Of a stretch of DNA of 64,000 bases, positions 1-9,866 are shown piece by piece. This DNA is from Granulosicoccus antarcticus IMCC3135 (GTDB lineage Bacteria; Pseudomonadota; Gammaproteobacteria; Granulosicoccales; Granulosicoccaceae), in NCBI RefSeq assembly GCF_002215215.1, contig NZ_CP018632.1, positions 6,320,501 to 6,384,500 on the forward strand, in the 5' to 3' direction. The notes below the pieces were generated by a model, which saw nothing but the letters and a program-made list of their open reading frames with translations, was not told the origin of the DNA and searched no databases. The number at the start of each line of letters is the position of its first letter. Within the stretch, counting starts at the first letter, position 1. Made by a program: the position numbers and the translations under genes.

Positions 1-879
1 CTCCTGCTCAACGCGCTCGCGCTCAAGCTGCGCATCACGGCTTGCCTGCAGCGCTTCCTGGCGCTCTTGCTCAGCCAGTCTTGCTTCTTCTTCCAGTCGG
101 GCCTTTTGCTGCTCTGCCAGCTTCGCCTCTTCTTCGAGACGTACCTTTTCTTCAGCTGCTTCTGTTTTTTGTGCCGCCGCGATACGAGCCTCTTCCTGCA
201 ATTGCCGCGTGCGCTCCTCGGCTTCGCGCTGCACCTGTGAAAGCCGATCACGCTCTTCATCGGTTTTCAATCGGGCTTCATCGATTCGCCTGGTTTCCTG
301 CTCCAACTGGCGCTGAGCGGCACTGATACGCTCCTCTTCACGCAGACGTTCCTGGCGCAAACGTTCCAGCGTTATCTCTCGCTCCAGAACCTGTCGCTCG
401 GTCAGGCTTGCTTCCTGTTGTCGTAACGTTTCAAGCTCGGCCTGTTCGGTTGCTGCACGTTCGCGCTGTAGCTCGCGTTGCTGCTCCAGCTCGGTGGCCT
501 GTTGCTGCAGATCCACAATGCGCTGCTTTTGATCTTCCGATGCGCTGCGTTGTTGCTCAGTCAGCTCTTCAGCCTCCTTCAACCGAGCTTCTGCCGCAGA
601 ACGAGCCTGCTCCAGCGCCGCCACTGTGGACTCCAGGGCCTGCTGTTCGGCTATCGCATCCTGCGCTCGTTGTTCATCCAGCTGTTGTAAGCGTTCGACC
701 TCAGCCTGAATGTCGGCCTCACTCACCGCCACAGCCTGAATCGGTGCCTCTGCACCCAGCTCCACACCGCTGCTCGCAGGCTGCTTGTTGAATTGGAACA
801 CCATGGCAACCACCAGCGATACGTGCAAGAGCACGGAGAGCAGGATAGCGAACGGATATTTTCGAATGAGTGCGAACAC
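1..879 (-). CDS. tolA: TolA, N-terminal part (runs off window edge)
   Basis: TolA spans the periplasm and links the TolQ/TolR motor in the inner membrane to TolB/Pal at the outer membrane. The visible 293 residues hold one N-terminal membrane anchor (about residues 8-28) followed by a very long Glu/Gln/Arg/Ala-rich stretch typical of the TolA helical domain II. The C-terminal domain III lies outside the window. No ATG exists in frame after the upstream stop, so a GTG at 879 is taken as the start. It is third in the tolQ-tolR-tolA order, but separated from tolR by about 180 bp. Identification rests on context plus the anchor and coiled-coil pattern; sequence identity in domain II is not informative. 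Confidence 0.85.
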   Translation of the reverse strand, partial: MFALIRKYPFAILLSVLLHVSLVVAMVFQFNKQPASSGVELGAEAPIQAVAVSEADIQAEVERLQQLDEQRAQDAIAEQQALESTVAALEQARSAAEARLKEAEELTEQQRSASEDQKQRIVDLQQQATELEQQRELQRERAATEQAELETLRQQEASLTERQVLEREITLERLRQERLREEERISAAQRQLEQETRRIDEARLKTDEERDRLSQVQREAEERTRQLQEEARIAAAQKTEAAEEKVRLEEEAKLAEQQKARLEEEARLAEQERQEALQASRDAQLERERVEQE

Positions 880-1061
880 GATGCCTAGACCGAGCTGATC
901 AGACGTGATGGCCGTTGCCCGAACCGGGCAGTAGCCTCAGACATGCCAGCGACGTGTGCATTCGCACCCGAACACCCTGCCTGGCGCGATGATGCCTGTG
1001 CACCAGTGCCATTGAGGATATTCGTCAGATGTGAGGGCCGCATAGTCATGTCGAATTGTAA

Positions 1062-1508
1062 TTATCGCTCCGGGTCGGACATCAAACCAATCTCTGGCGC
1101 ACCTGATAATTGCAGGGTTACCATCGCTTGCATGATCTGACCATAGTTTATGCTGGCGTCTCCCGCCACCAATACCCGTCTTTCAGGGTTGAGCCGCAAC
1201 ACGGCACTGGCCAATCGTTGCACCTCTTCACGAGTCAACGGCTTGTCCGTTTCCTCACCCACATTCAAATACCACTCACCGGAACTATCCACCGACAGAA
1301 TCAGTGGCTCCTGTGCCTCACCGGCATCCGCAATAGGTGTTGCAGCAGCATCGGGCAGATCGATTTCGACACCGGTCTGCAACAGCGGCGCTGTAATCAT
1401 GAAGATCACCAGCAATACCAGCATGACGTCTATATAGGGCACGACATTGATCTCGGCCACCATACGTCGTGGCCGTCGATTGGCGCGAATGGGCCGAATG
1501 GCTCGCAT
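1062..1508 (-). CDS. tolR: TolR, Tol-Pal proton channel subunit
   Basis: ExbD/TolR family inner membrane protein, 148 residues. A short cytoplasmic N-terminus rich in Arg is followed by the conserved segment EINVVPYIDVMLVLLVIFMI (residues 19-38), which holds the membrane helix with the proton-conducting Asp (D27). A periplasmic domain follows. It works with TolQ as the proton-driven motor that energises TolA. Its ATG overlaps the tolQ stop by one base (TGATG), implying translational coupling. The C-terminus (GLMSDPER) matches the family's usual end. Confidence 0.97.
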   Translation of the reverse strand: MRAIRPIRANRRPRRMVAEINVVPYIDVMLVLLVIFMITAPLLQTGVEIDLPDAAATPIADAGEAQEPLILSVDSSGEWYLNVGEETDKPLTREEVQRLASAVLRLNPERRVLVAGDASINYGQIMQAMVTLQLSGAPEIGLMSDPER

Positions 1509-2194
1509 CAGCTGGTTTCCGTATCACCGCCAACCCGGCGGATGGCCTGACGTTGCAAGACCGTGGAGAATTCTTCGGCAAAGTTCTCGTAACGATTCAG
1601 CAGCCGATCAACATCGGTGGCAAAGCGGTTATAGAAAATGACCGCTGGAATCGCTGCGAACAAGCCAACGGCCGTTGCAATCAGCGCCTCGGCAATGCCG
1701 GGAGCGACCATCGCCAATGTTGCCTGCTGCACATTGCCCAGAGCAGTGAAGGAATTCATGATGCCCCAAACCGTACCAAAAAGACCAATATAGGGACTGA
1801 TGGAACCCACGGTTGCCAGAAAAGGCAGATGATTTTCGATGAGTTCGGCTTCACGCGAGACGGCGATGCGCATGGCCCGACCTGAACCATCCATGATGAT
1901 TTCATCATTGCTGGTCTTGCGACGCAAACGTCCGAACTCGGAAAAACCGGCCTCGAAAATACGCTCAAGCCCATCCAGCGTGCCGCGACGCATCGTCAGC
2001 TTGGAATAGGTACCGGAAATATCAGAGGAGCCCCAGAAATCCTGCTCGAAATCTTCAGCCATACGCTGAGCCCGGCGCAGTTGGCGTGATTTGCCCAGAA
2101 TCAGTGCCCAGGAGAAGATGGATGCCATCGCCAGGATCACCAACACTACCTGCACGATCGGGCTTGCACCCAGGATCAGGTGCATGATGGACAT
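1508..2194 (-). CDS. tolQ: TolQ, Tol-Pal motor subunit
   Basis: MotA/TolQ/ExbB family protein with three predicted membrane segments, 228 residues from the chosen start. The hallmark stretch GSISPYIGLFGTVWGIM and the following VAPGIAEALIATA helix are nearly identical to E. coli TolQ. The open frame extends 16 codons further upstream, but the ATG at 2194 (MSIMHLILGASP) fits the family N-terminus and lies one base after the ybgC stop, so I use it. TolQ forms the ring around TolR and drives outer-membrane constriction at division. Confidence 0.97.
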   Translation of the reverse strand: MSIMHLILGASPIVQVVLVILAMASIFSWALILGKSRQLRRAQRMAEDFEQDFWGSSDISGTYSKLTMRRGTLDGLERIFEAGFSEFGRLRRKTSNDEIIMDGSGRAMRIAVSREAELIENHLPFLATVGSISPYIGLFGTVWGIMNSFTALGNVQQATLAMVAPGIAEALIATAVGLFAAIPAVIFYNRFATDVDRLLNRYENFAEEFSTVLQRQAIRRVGGDTETS

Positions 2195-2195
2195 G

Positions 2196-2600
2196 TCAGA
2201 ATTCACGGTTGATAGCCTCTCGAATCTCGGTTGGAATCGCACAGGGTGTCATTTCGTCGATATCGACATACACCAGTACGACGGTAGATTTGGTTAGAAG
2301 GGTATCGCCTCGCAGAACTGACTGTTCCAGAATGGCACTAGCGGACTTCAAAGTTAACAATTTGGAGGTTACCGTCAGTTGGTCATTGAAACGTGCGGGC
2401 GACAGGTAGTCGATATTCACCGATCGCACGACGAACACCCTCCGTTGTTCGGCCTGCAACTGATCCAGCTCTATCCCACCCGCTCTGAGCCATTCAGTAC
2501 GGGCGCGCTCCATAAAACGGAGGTAGTTGGCATAAAACACGATACCGCCGGCATCAGTGTCTTCGATATAAACCCGTATCGGGATGGAAAATTGAGACAT
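2196..2600 (-). CDS. ybgC: YbgC, Tol-Pal-associated acyl-CoA thioesterase
   Basis: Hot-dog fold thioesterase of 134 residues. The N-terminal motif YIEDTDAGGIVFYANYLRFM carries the catalytic Asp of the 4-hydroxybenzoyl-CoA thioesterase/YbgC family. It is the first gene of the ybgC-tolQRA operon, as in most gammaproteobacteria. Substrates in E. coli are short-chain acyl-CoAs; a role in phospholipid metabolism at the Tol-Pal site is suggested for the family but not visible here. About 110 bp without any gene separates it from ruvB upstream. Confidence 0.95.
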   Translation of the reverse strand: MSQFSIPIRVYIEDTDAGGIVFYANYLRFMERARTEWLRAGGIELDQLQAEQRRVFVVRSVNIDYLSPARFNDQLTVTSKLLTLKSASAILEQSVLRGDTLLTKSTVVLVYVDIDEMTPCAIPTEIREAINREF

Positions 2601-2711
2601 GCGGAAGTATTACAGACAAATTCTAGAAAATACAGGCACTAAGGCGCATACAGCCATGAAATCACGGCATATTTGCTAATACGAGGCACCATCAAGTGTT
2701 AGTTCTAACGC

Positions 2712-3725
2712 TCAGCCCGCACCGTCAGCAGGTATTTGCAACCCGAAATGCTTGTAGGCATGCGGGGTTACAACTCGCCCACGTGGCGTTCGCATCAGCA
2801 GGCCTTGCTGGATCAGATACGGCTCCACCACCTCCTCAAGCGTACCGGTCTCCTCCGATAAAGCGGCCCCCAGGTTGTCGATACCTACCGGGCCGCCGGC
2901 AAACTTGTGAATAATGGCATTGAGCATGCGCCTGTCCATATTGTCCAGGCCCAGTGTGTCCACATTCAGCAGGTTGAGAGCTTGATCAGCGGTATCGGCG
3001 TTGATTTTACCCTCTGCACGGATATCCACGAAGTCACGCACCCGACGCAGCAGGCGATTGGCTATACGGGGAGTACCTCGCGCTCGACGGGCAATCTCGA
3101 TGCAACCACGCTCATCGATGGGCACCTCCAGCAATCGGGCCGAACGGGCAACGATTCCAGCCAGATCGTCCACTTCATAGAATTCCAGTCGTTGAACAAT
3201 TCCGAAGCGATCGCGCAACGGTGAGGTCAGCAAACCGGCGCGCGTGGTCGCTCCGACCAGCGTAAAAGGTGGCAGATCGATCTTGAAAGAGCGGGCGCTG
3301 ACGCCCTCCCCGGTCATGATATCGATCTGGTAGTCCTCCATCGCGGGATAGAGCACCTCTTCCACCAGCGCGCTCATACGATGAATCTCATCGATGAACA
3401 GCACATCATTGGCTTCCAGATTGGTCAATATGGCGGCCAGATCACCAGGACGCTCCAATACCGGGCCGGAGGTATGCAGAATGCGCACATCCAGCTCGTT
3501 TGCAATGATATTGGCCAGCGTGGTCTTGCCTAGCCCTGGCGGGCCAAACACCAGCACATGATCCAGAGCCTCGCTGCGCATCTTTGCAGCCGCGATGAAC
3601 AACTCCATCTGTTCTGTGACAGCTCGCTGCCCATGGTAATCGGCCAGCATCTTGGGGCGCATGGCCCGTTCCTGTGCATCCTCCTTTCGCACATCGGCCG
3701 CTAGCAGTCGTTCGGGGTCGGACAT
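2712..3725 (-). CDS. ruvB: RuvB, Holliday junction branch-migration ATPase
   Basis: AAA+ hexameric motor of 337 residues, the normal family length. It shows the Walker A motif GPPGLGKTT (about residues 61-69), Walker B with DEIHR, the sensor region [18 protein letters not shown] and the winged-helix C-terminal domain ending in the conserved [14 protein letters not shown]. RuvB pumps DNA through the RuvA tetramer in recombination repair. It follows ruvC and ruvA on the same strand with a 115-bp gap after ruvA, so it may be co-transcribed or have its own promoter. Confidence 0.98.
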   Translation of the reverse strand: MSDPERLLAADVRKEDAQERAMRPKMLADYHGQRAVTEQMELFIAAAKMRSEALDHVLVFGPPGLGKTTLANIIANELDVRILHTSGPVLERPGDLAAILTNLEANDVLFIDEIHRMSALVEEVLYPAMEDYQIDIMTGEGVSARSFKIDLPPFTLVGATTRAGLLTSPLRDRFGIVQRLEFYEVDDLAGIVARSARLLEVPIDERGCIEIARRARGTPRIANRLLRRVRDFVDIRAEGKINADTADQALNLLNVDTLGLDNMDRRMLNAIIHKFAGGPVGIDNLGAALSEETGTLEEVVEPYLIQQGLLMRTPRGRVVTPHAYKHFGLQIPADGAG

Positions 3726-3840
3726 GGTGTCATGAGTTCCTGTAGTTATCGCTCTTTACGGATCTTCAAACGTGGCTGGCAGACTGTCCGGGAATAGCCT
3801 GATCCGTGTTGCGGATACGATCACTATCCAGCACTGTCAC

Positions 3841-4443
3841 CTATCGGGCAGCGCCTCGCAATGCTGCACGTATCATCTGTTCGACACTCTGGCCTGCCTC
3901 AGCGTGCTTGTCGAGCAGACGTGTAGCCTCAGCTGGCTTGTAGCCCAGCGATACCAGCGCCTCTTCCGCCTGCTCCCGCGCACTGGGTTCATCATCCAGC
4001 GGCAAGCTACCGCTTGGCAGACTACCCATGCCCAGCCCCAGTGTCTCCACCTTGTCCTGCAATTCGATCAGCAGGCGCTCGGCCGTCTTCTTGCCGATAC
4101 CCGGCACACGAGTAAGCGCGTTGATGTCCTTGGTCGCGATGCAACTCAGAAACTCATCGGTACTCAGACCTGACAGAATCGCCAGGGCGACCTTGGCACC
4201 CACACCGTTGACTTTCAACAGGGCGCGGAAAAGAACCCGCTCTGTGCGTGTGCCAAACCCGTACAGCAATTGTGCATCTTCGCGCACCACCAGGTGCGTG
4301 AACAAAGCGGTGGTATCGCCCAGTGGCGGCAAGGCATAGAAGGTAGACATGGGCGCATCTACTTCGTAGCCCACACCCTGCACATCAATGAGCAGTGAAG
4401 GTGGGTTCTTCTCAAGCAGAACCCCTGTCAACCGACCAATCAT
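3841..4443 (-). CDS. ruvA: RuvA, Holliday junction binding protein
   Basis: RuvA of 200 residues, starting at the ATG at 4443 (MIGRLTGVLLEK), which is the family's invariant N-terminus; the longer open frame upstream is not used. The N-terminal OB-fold, two helix-hairpin-helix motifs (LLKVNGVGAKVAL and LTRVPGIGKKTAERLL) and the flexible C-terminal RuvB-binding domain can all be seen. Its start overlaps the ruvC stop (ATGA), so translation is likely coupled. It recognises four-way junctions and recruits RuvB. Confidence 0.97.
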   Translation of the reverse strand: MIGRLTGVLLEKNPPSLLIDVQGVGYEVDAPMSTFYALPPLGDTTALFTHLVVREDAQLLYGFGTRTERVLFRALLKVNGVGAKVALAILSGLSTDEFLSCIATKDINALTRVPGIGKKTAERLLIELQDKVETLGLGMGSLPSGSLPLDDEPSAREQAEEALVSLGYKPAEATRLLDKHAEAGQSVEQMIRAALRGAAR

Positions 4444-4991
4444 AATCTCAAGCCTCTTCCGCGCGTACGCTTTCTTTGTGGCAAAACGGTGCCTCCCGGC
4501 GCCTTGCGCGAATGGGCATGACAAATGGCAATAGCCAGACCATCGGCCGCATCAACCTGTACCTCAGGGATGATCTGCAACAAGGCTCTGACCATGATCT
4601 GTACTTGTTTCTTGTCGGCAGCGCCTGAGCCTGTTACCACTTTCTTGACCAGTCGCGGGGCGTATTCTGCCACCGTTAACTGACGCGATATCGCCGCGGT
4701 GATAGCCGCACCACGCGCCTGCCCCAACTTCAGCGCAGACATCGGATTATTGCTCAGGAAAACCTGTTCAATGGCCACTTCCTGCGGCTGCCACTCATTG
4801 ATGATATCGCCCAGCGCTGCGTGAATATGGCCCAGGCGTTCGGGAAACGAGTCGCCTTTGACACGGATATGGCCGTGCGTCAGGTGAAAGCTGCGCGCCC
4901 CGTCGGACTCGATAATACCGTAACCGGTAATGACCGAGCCCGGATCAATGCCCATGACGCGGATAAGTCCGTTGGGACGCGAGGCTGTCAC
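4440..4991 (-). CDS. ruvC: RuvC, Holliday junction resolvase
   Basis: Endonuclease that cuts Holliday junctions. The core begins VMGIDPGSVITGYGII with the first catalytic Asp, followed by EQVFLSNNPMSALKLGQARG with the second acidic residue, and ends with the DAADGLAIAICHAH motif that holds the last acidic cluster. The first beta-strand needs residues before the ATG at 4955, so I prefer the GTG at 4991 (183 residues); neither site has a strong ribosome binding site. An even longer open frame overlaps yebC and is unlikely. It lies between yebC and ruvA. Confidence 0.93.
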   Translation of the reverse strand: MTASRPNGLIRVMGIDPGSVITGYGIIESDGARSFHLTHGHIRVKGDSFPERLGHIHAALGDIINEWQPQEVAIEQVFLSNNPMSALKLGQARGAAITAAISRQLTVAEYAPRLVKKVVTGSGAADKKQVQIMVRALLQIIPEVQVDAADGLAIAICHAHSRKAPGGTVLPQRKRTRGRGLRL

Positions 4992-5019
4992 GAGTGAGCT
5001 TGTGTCAGTGCCATTAATT

Positions 5020-5760
5020 TTATTCGCCGTAGGATTCGCCAGGAATATCCGCGTTGGTAAAGACTGACTGCACATCATCGAGATCTTCGAGCACATCGAT
5101 CAGTTTCAGCAATTTTTCGCCCTGCTCAACGTCCAGTTCCACATCGACCGAGGCCCGCATGGTGACTTCGGAATGCTCCGGCGACAAGTCGGCGGCGATC
5201 AAAGCCTCCTTGACGTCCATGAAGTTATCTTCTGTTGTCAGTACATCAATGGAACCATCATCATTGGTGATCACATCATCAGCTCCCGCTTCCAGAGCGG
5301 CTTCCATGATGGCATCTTCGTCAACGCCTTCCCCATAATTCAGCACACCTTGCTTTTCGAACAGGTAGGAGACTGAACCCTGAGCGCCCATGTTGCCGCC
5401 ATACTTGGTGAAAGCGTGTTTCACCTCCGAGACCGTACGGTTACGGTTGTCCGTCATGGTATCGACCATGATGGCCACACCGTTCACGCCATATCCTTCG
5501 TAGCGATTTTCCTCGTAAGCCACATCATCCAGCTCGCCCGCGCCTTTCTTGATCGCGCGTTCGATGGTGTCCTTGGTCATGTTGCCGCTCAAGGCCTTAT
5601 CCACTGCCAGACGCAGGCGCGGATTGGACGTCAAGTCAGAACCACCCATCCTCGCTGCGATATTGATTTCGCGGATGAATTTGGTGAACAATTTGCCACG
5701 CTTGGCGTCTTGCTTGCCCTTGCGATGCTGGATATTGGCCCATTTACTATGTCCGGCCAT
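5020..5760 (-). CDS. yebC: YebC/PmpR family transcription/translation regulator
   Basis: Full-length member (246 residues) of the TACO1/YebC family. The N-terminus [20 protein letters not shown] is the family signature. The middle contains [21 protein letters not shown] and the C-terminal acid-rich domain ends in [11 protein letters not shown]. Family members act as DNA-binding regulators or, as shown for some, as translation factors relieving ribosome stalling. A good ribosome binding site (GAGGCAG) precedes the ATG. It sits upstream of ruvC, the arrangement found in E. coli and many relatives. Confidence 0.97.
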   Translation of the reverse strand: MAGHSKWANIQHRKGKQDAKRGKLFTKFIREINIAARMGGSDLTSNPRLRLAVDKALSGNMTKDTIERAIKKGAGELDDVAYEENRYEGYGVNGVAIMVDTMTDNRNRTVSEVKHAFTKYGGNMGAQGSVSYLFEKQGVLNYGEGVDEDAIMEAALEAGADDVITNDDGSIDVLTTEDNFMDVKEALIAADLSPEHSEVTMRASVDVELDVEQGEKLLKLIDVLEDLDDVQSVFTNADIPGESYGE

Positions 5761-5860
5761 TTACTGCCTCTTGCTTGTCAGAAGTTGATGTATTGTCGCG
5801 CATTTGCTGCCCGGATGCCCAGTCAAGACACCACAAAGCCTGCTGCGCCATGAATGCCCG

Positions 5861-6511
5861 TTACTCTCGGAATCGGCCAAGAGTCAGAAAGCGTGCCACG
5901 TAGTCGGTACATTGACGAGAAAATATCAGGGTTGAATGCGATAACGGCAAACAGATTCTGTCGCTTGCATTATCTATCAGGGTTTCACTTTCACGTACCA
6001 CGCCATCACTCTGTGTACCGACCGGATACAGTAGCGAGGTGATTCCCAGCTTGCCGTTGCCGGTGATGATACCCAGAGGACGACCTGCTGCAAAGCCCGG
6101 AGCCCCACCCAGCAACCCGCCTTCGATACTGCGGCCCAACAATCGTCGCAGTGCCGGTGAATTATTAACGCGACTGGCCACATAGCTTCCCCGAACTGGC
6201 GAACCGATCAGCACCACCTTGTTGACTGCCAGTTCCGGATATTCATGCAACAGATGCAGAATCACGATTCCGCCCAGGCTATGACCAACCAGATTGATGC
6301 TCTTGGCTCCCAGCACACCAATCTCATCATGCAGCTTGCGGGCGTTCTCTGCCGGGTTGCGCTTGAGAAAATTATAGCTGACCGAATGCGTGCGAAACCC
6401 ACGGGCTTCAAGCATTCTGCCCATGACTCGCATCACCACACCATGCATCCAGATACCGTGTACCAGCACGGTAATCTGGCCGGGTAACGGCTCTGAACTG
6501 TTGCTTGTCAA
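5861..6511 (-). CDS. Alpha/beta hydrolase, lipase-like
   Basis: Serine hydrolase of 216 residues. The TTG at 6511 is chosen as start because a GAGGG sequence lies 8 bases upstream and the open frame above it is only a shadow of nudB. Near the N-terminus, TVLVHGIWMHG forms the oxyanion-hole strand. The nucleophile elbow GHSLGG is typical of triacylglycerol lipases and esterases. Further on, the strand KVVLIGSPVRGS and a late His (LSHSTLIFS) fit the catalytic triad. No signal peptide is visible, so it probably acts in the cytoplasm. The gene starts 4 bases after nudB. The substrate is unknown. Confidence 0.85.
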   Translation of the reverse strand: MTSNSSEPLPGQITVLVHGIWMHGVVMRVMGRMLEARGFRTHSVSYNFLKRNPAENARKLHDEIGVLGAKSINLVGHSLGGIVILHLLHEYPELAVNKVVLIGSPVRGSYVASRVNNSPALRRLLGRSIEGGLLGGAPGFAAGRPLGIITGNGKLGITSLLYPVGTQSDGVVRESETLIDNASDRICLPLSHSTLIFSRQCTDYVARFLTLGRFRE

Positions 6512-6515
6512 ACGT

Positions 6516-6998
6516 TTAACCCTCGGCCTTGAAAATAGCCTGCAAGGCTGCCCGATTTGAACAGGACGATACCTTGGCAATGGCCTCGACGATCGGTAAC
6601 CAGCAATACTCGGAATGCTCGGACGAGTCCAGCACCACCTCACAGCGATCAGGCAACTGCACGCTGAACTCATGCTCCAGATTCTCCACCACACCCGGAG
6701 CATAGCGTCTGCGCCAGGCTGCCTGGATAGGATAAGTACGGCTGGTGCCGTGATCGTTGACCGGCACCACGATGCCGGTCTCCTCTGCCAGTTCGCGACT
6801 GGCAGCCAGAGCAGGTGTCTCACCCGGCTCCAGACTGCCCGTCACTGACTGCCAGAACCCTGCAGGGCTCTGGCGGCAGATCAGCAGCACCTCCAGTTGC
6901 AGGGTATAGACCACTACCAGCACGGACTCGGGCCGCTTGAACAGCGAACGTACCCGTGCCGTGCCGGAAGCTGTATCAGGCATCTGGCTGAACAGCAC
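6516..6998 (-). CDS. nudB: NudB, dihydroneopterin triphosphate pyrophosphatase (Nudix)
   Basis: Nudix hydrolase of 160 residues resembling E. coli NudB, which removes pyrophosphate from dihydroneopterin triphosphate in folate synthesis. The Nudix box runs from GSLEPGET to RELAEETGI with the metal-binding Glu residues in place. The NudB-type flanks ([25 protein letters not shown], and the C-terminal NRAALQAIF) are also present. The start overlaps the end of aspS by about 20 bases; a second ATG five codons in (6983) is an alternative. Supplying folate would suit the C1 metabolism seen elsewhere in the window, but this gene is near-universal. Confidence 0.92.
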   Translation of the reverse strand: MLFSQMPDTASGTARVRSLFKRPESVLVVVYTLQLEVLLICRQSPAGFWQSVTGSLEPGETPALAASRELAEETGIVVPVNDHGTSRTYPIQAAWRRRYAPGVVENLEHEFSVQLPDRCEVVLDSSEHSEYCWLPIVEAIAKVSSCSNRAALQAIFKAEG

Positions 6999-8778
6999 GA
7001 GCCCGGGCTCGCAGATGCAGATCTTTCATCTGTTGCTCTGAGACAGGGCTGGGTGCATTGGTCAGCAGACAGCTGGCACTCTGCGTTTTCGGGAAAGCCA
7101 TGACGTCACGAATACTCTCGGCACCACACATCAGCATGACGAGACGATCGATTCCGAAAGCAACGCCACCGTGAGGTGGTGCACCGTACTTCAGAGCCTC
7201 GAGCAGGAAGCCGAACTTGTCGGTAGCTTCCTGTTCATCGATTCCCAGTACATCCAGAGCCTTTTGTTGCATCTCGGATGAGTGGATACGAATGGAACCG
7301 CCACCCACTTCGGAGCCGTTGAGGACCATGTCGTAGGCCCTTGACAATACCTTGCCCGGATCTTCATCCAGCTGGGTTTGCCACTCTTCAATGGACTCGG
7401 CACTAGGTGCTGTAAACGGATGATGCAGCGCATGCCAGCGCTTTTCGCGCTCGTCGAATTCGAACATCGGGAAGTCCACGACCCACAATGGCCGCCAGGC
7501 ATCTTCGACCATGTCGAGTTTCTTGGCCACTTCGATGCGCAAGGCACCCAGTGCGGCTTCAACTACCGATGTCTTGTCAGCGCCAAAGAAGATCAGATCG
7601 CCATCTTGTGCCCCTGTGCGCTCGATGATCGCAGCCAGAACTTCGGCCGGGAAAAACTTGACGATGGGCGACTGCAAACCTTCAGGACCTTTGGCAATGT
7701 CATTGCACTTGATATACGCCAGACCTTTCGCACCATAACGACCCACGAATTCGGTGAAGCCATCAATTTCCTTGCGCGACAGCTTGTTGCCACCCGGTAC
7801 ACGCAAGCCCGCTACCCGGCCTTTAGGATTCTTGGCAGGCTCGGCAAACACCTTGAAATCCACGCCTTCCACCAGATCGGACAGTTCAGTCAGTACCAGA
7901 GGTATACGCAGATCCGGCTTGTCGGAACCGTACAGGTTCATGGCATCCGCATAGGTCATTTGTGGAAAATCGTTGCCACCACCCAGCTCCACATCCAGCA
8001 CGTCCTTGAACAGGACTTTCATCATGTTTTCCATGGTGCTCATGATGGTCTTTTCATCGATGAAGGACATCTCGATATCCAGCTGCGTGAATTCTGGCTG
8101 ACGATCTGCACGCAGATCCTCATCCCGGAAGCAGCGGGCAACCTGATAGTAACGATCGATGCCACCCATCATCAGCAACTGCTTGAACAGCTGTGGCGAT
8201 TGCGGCAGTGCATAGAACTCACCCGGATGGTTACGGCTGGGCACCAGGTAGTCGCGAGCCCCTTCAGGGGTTGCACGCGTCAGCATGGGTGTTTCGACTT
8301 CAATAAAGCCGTCATCTTCCAGTGCATGACGCAGCTGGCGAACCACACGGGCACGCAGACGCAGGCGCTCCTGCATCTCGGGACGACGCATATCGATGTA
8401 ACGGTAACGCAGGCGATTCTCTTCCGAGACATTGCTGTCATCGAGCTGGAACGGCGGTGTTGCCGCCCGATTCAGGATCTCCAGTTCGTAACCCAGCACT
8501 TCGATCTCGCCGGTTGTCATATCCGGATTGACGGTGCCTTCGGGTCGCAGGCGAACCTTGCCCGTAATCCGCAATACAAATTCGTTACGAACCTCCTCGG
8601 CAAAGGCAAACGTTTCGGCTCGATCCGGGTCGAAAACGACCTGAACCAGTCCGGTATGGTCTCGCAGATCAATGAAGATCACTCCACCGTGATCTCGACG
8701 ACGGTGAACCCAACCGCAGAAAGTCACAGTCGAATCGAGTTGTTCTCGGGTAATAGCCCCACAGGGGTGAGTGCGCAT
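6976..8778 (-). CDS. aspS: Aspartyl-tRNA synthetase (probably non-discriminating)
   Basis: Class IIb synthetase of 600 residues that charges tRNA-Asp. The start is the ATG at 8778 (MRTHPCGAI), matching the family. It shows the OB-fold anticodon-binding domain, class II motif 2 ([18 protein letters not shown]), the bacterial GAD insert, and motif 3 ([12 protein letters not shown]). Residues His30 (RRRDHGG) and Gly81 (RPEGTVN) correspond to the His/Gly pair that marks synthetases charging both tRNA-Asp and tRNA-Asn in bacteria such as Pseudomonas aeruginosa; E. coli has Leu/Lys there. It is the first gene of the leftward block and shares a 95-bp divergent intergenic region with the PfkB kinase. 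Confidence 0.98.
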   Translation of the reverse strand: MRTHPCGAITREQLDSTVTFCGWVHRRRDHGGVIFIDLRDHTGLVQVVFDPDRAETFAFAEEVRNEFVLRITGKVRLRPEGTVNPDMTTGEIEVLGYELEILNRAATPPFQLDDSNVSEENRLRYRYIDMRRPEMQERLRLRARVVRQLRHALEDDGFIEVETPMLTRATPEGARDYLVPSRNHPGEFYALPQSPQLFKQLLMMGGIDRYYQVARCFRDEDLRADRQPEFTQLDIEMSFIDEKTIMSTMENMMKVLFKDVLDVELGGGNDFPQMTYADAMNLYGSDKPDLRIPLVLTELSDLVEGVDFKVFAEPAKNPKGRVAGLRVPGGNKLSRKEIDGFTEFVGRYGAKGLAYIKCNDIAKGPEGLQSPIVKFFPAEVLAAIIERTGAQDGDLIFFGADKTSVVEAALGALRIEVAKKLDMVEDAWRPLWVVDFPMFEFDEREKRWHALHHPFTAPSAESIEEWQTQLDEDPGKVLSRAYDMVLNGSEVGGGSIRIHSSEMQQKALDVLGIDEQEATDKFGFLLEALKYGAPPHGGVAFGIDRLVMLMCGAESIRDVMAFPKTQSASCLLTNAPSPVSEQQMKDLHLRARARAVQPDA

Positions 8779-8873
8779 GAAGACCTCAACGAGCAAAAGC
8801 GGCAATTGTAGATAGTTATCTGGCGCACGAACAGCGATAATCGATATCCTTTTTCATTCTTTATGGACTATTC

Positions 8874-9866
8874 ATGCCTAAGTTTCACGTCTATGGCGTC
8901 GGCAACGCACTAGTGGACCTCGAATACGAGGTTCCAGACAGTCTTTTGTCCGAACTCAAGATCGACAAGGGCCTGATGACTCTCATAGAAGAAGAGCGCC
9001 ATCATGAGCTGCTCGACAAACTAAGCACATATCAGTCCCGCCCCTGCGGTGGCGGCTCAGCAGCCAATACCATCACCGCTGCTGCCCAGTTGGGATCTGC
9101 CGCCTACTATTCCTGCAAGGTTGCGAATGATGTAACCGGCACCTACTTTCTGGACGATCTGAGCGCCAGCGGCGTGCAGACCAATCTGCAACGAGAGAAC
9201 CTGGCTGCCGGCCATACCGGCAAGTGCATCGTCATGGTGACACCGGACGCCGAACGCAGCATGAATACATTTCTGGGCATCACCCGAGAGATCAGTGTCG
9301 CGGAGCTGGATGAGGCTGCCATCAAGGATTCCGAGTACGTCTACATCGAGGGCTACCTGGTCCCGGAAGTCAATGCGCGGGCCGCGGCCATCAAGGCACG
9401 AGAAATTGCTCGAGCCAATGGCGTCAAATGCTCCCTGACTCTGTCTGATGGAAACATGGTCAATTATTTCAAGGATGGCCTGAAGGAGATCATCGGCGAC
9501 GGCCTGGACATGGTCTTCAGTAATGAAGATGAAGCCAGACTGATGTTCGATGTAACCTCTATCGAAGACTGCATCGAAGGCATGAAAAGCATCAGTCGGC
9601 AGTTTGCCATGACGCGCGGTCCCAAAGGCGCCATGATCTTTGACGGTGAGAAGCTCTATGACATCCCGGCCAAGAAGATCGAAGCTGTCGATACCAATGG
9701 TGCTGGTGATATCTATGCCGGAGCCTTTTTGCATGGTTTGACCCACGGCATGCGCTTTGCCGACTGTGGTGAACTGGCAGGCTATGCCGCTACAAAACTG
9801 GTCCAGCAGATGGGTGCGAGGCTGAGCGACGATCAGATGATCGAAGTCAGCAAACGTTTTGTTTAA
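8874..9866 (+). CDS. PfkB-family kinase, adenosine kinase-like
   Basis: Ribokinase/PfkB family protein of 330 residues. PfkB signature 1 is seen as CGGGSAANT near residue 60 and signature 2 as DTNGAGDIYAGAFLHGL near residue 280, with the catalytic Asp in GAGD. The N-terminal pattern (VYGVGNALVDLEY) and overall length fit the adenosine kinase/inosine-guanosine-like branch that is widespread in proteobacteria. The substrate is probably a nucleoside or sugar; adenosine salvage is an inference. Its last codons overlap the next gene. Confidence 0.85.
   Translation: MPKFHVYGVGNALVDLEYEVPDSLLSELKIDKGLMTLIEEERHHELLDKLSTYQSRPCGGGSAANTITAAAQLGSAAYYSCKVANDVTGTYFLDDLSASGVQTNLQRENLAAGHTGKCIVMVTPDAERSMNTFLGITREISVAELDEAAIKDSEYVYIEGYLVPEVNARAAAIKAREIARANGVKCSLTLSDGNMVNYFKDGLKEIIGDGLDMVFSNEDEARLMFDVTSIEDCIEGMKSISRQFAMTRGPKGAMIFDGEKLYDIPAKKIEAVDTNGAGDIYAGAFLHGLTHGMRFADCGELAGYAATKLVQQMGARLSDDQMIEVSKRFV

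Noticed and set aside
1062..3725. Shared MSDPER peptide at the end of TolR and the start of RuvB, as a possible duplication
   Set aside because: The match is limited to about seven codons, and both fit their own family's expected ends.
7378..8811. A 477-codon plus-strand open frame opposite aspS
   Set aside because: It lies wholly antisense to a certain gene, its translation resembles no known family, and it arises from the codon bias of the true gene.
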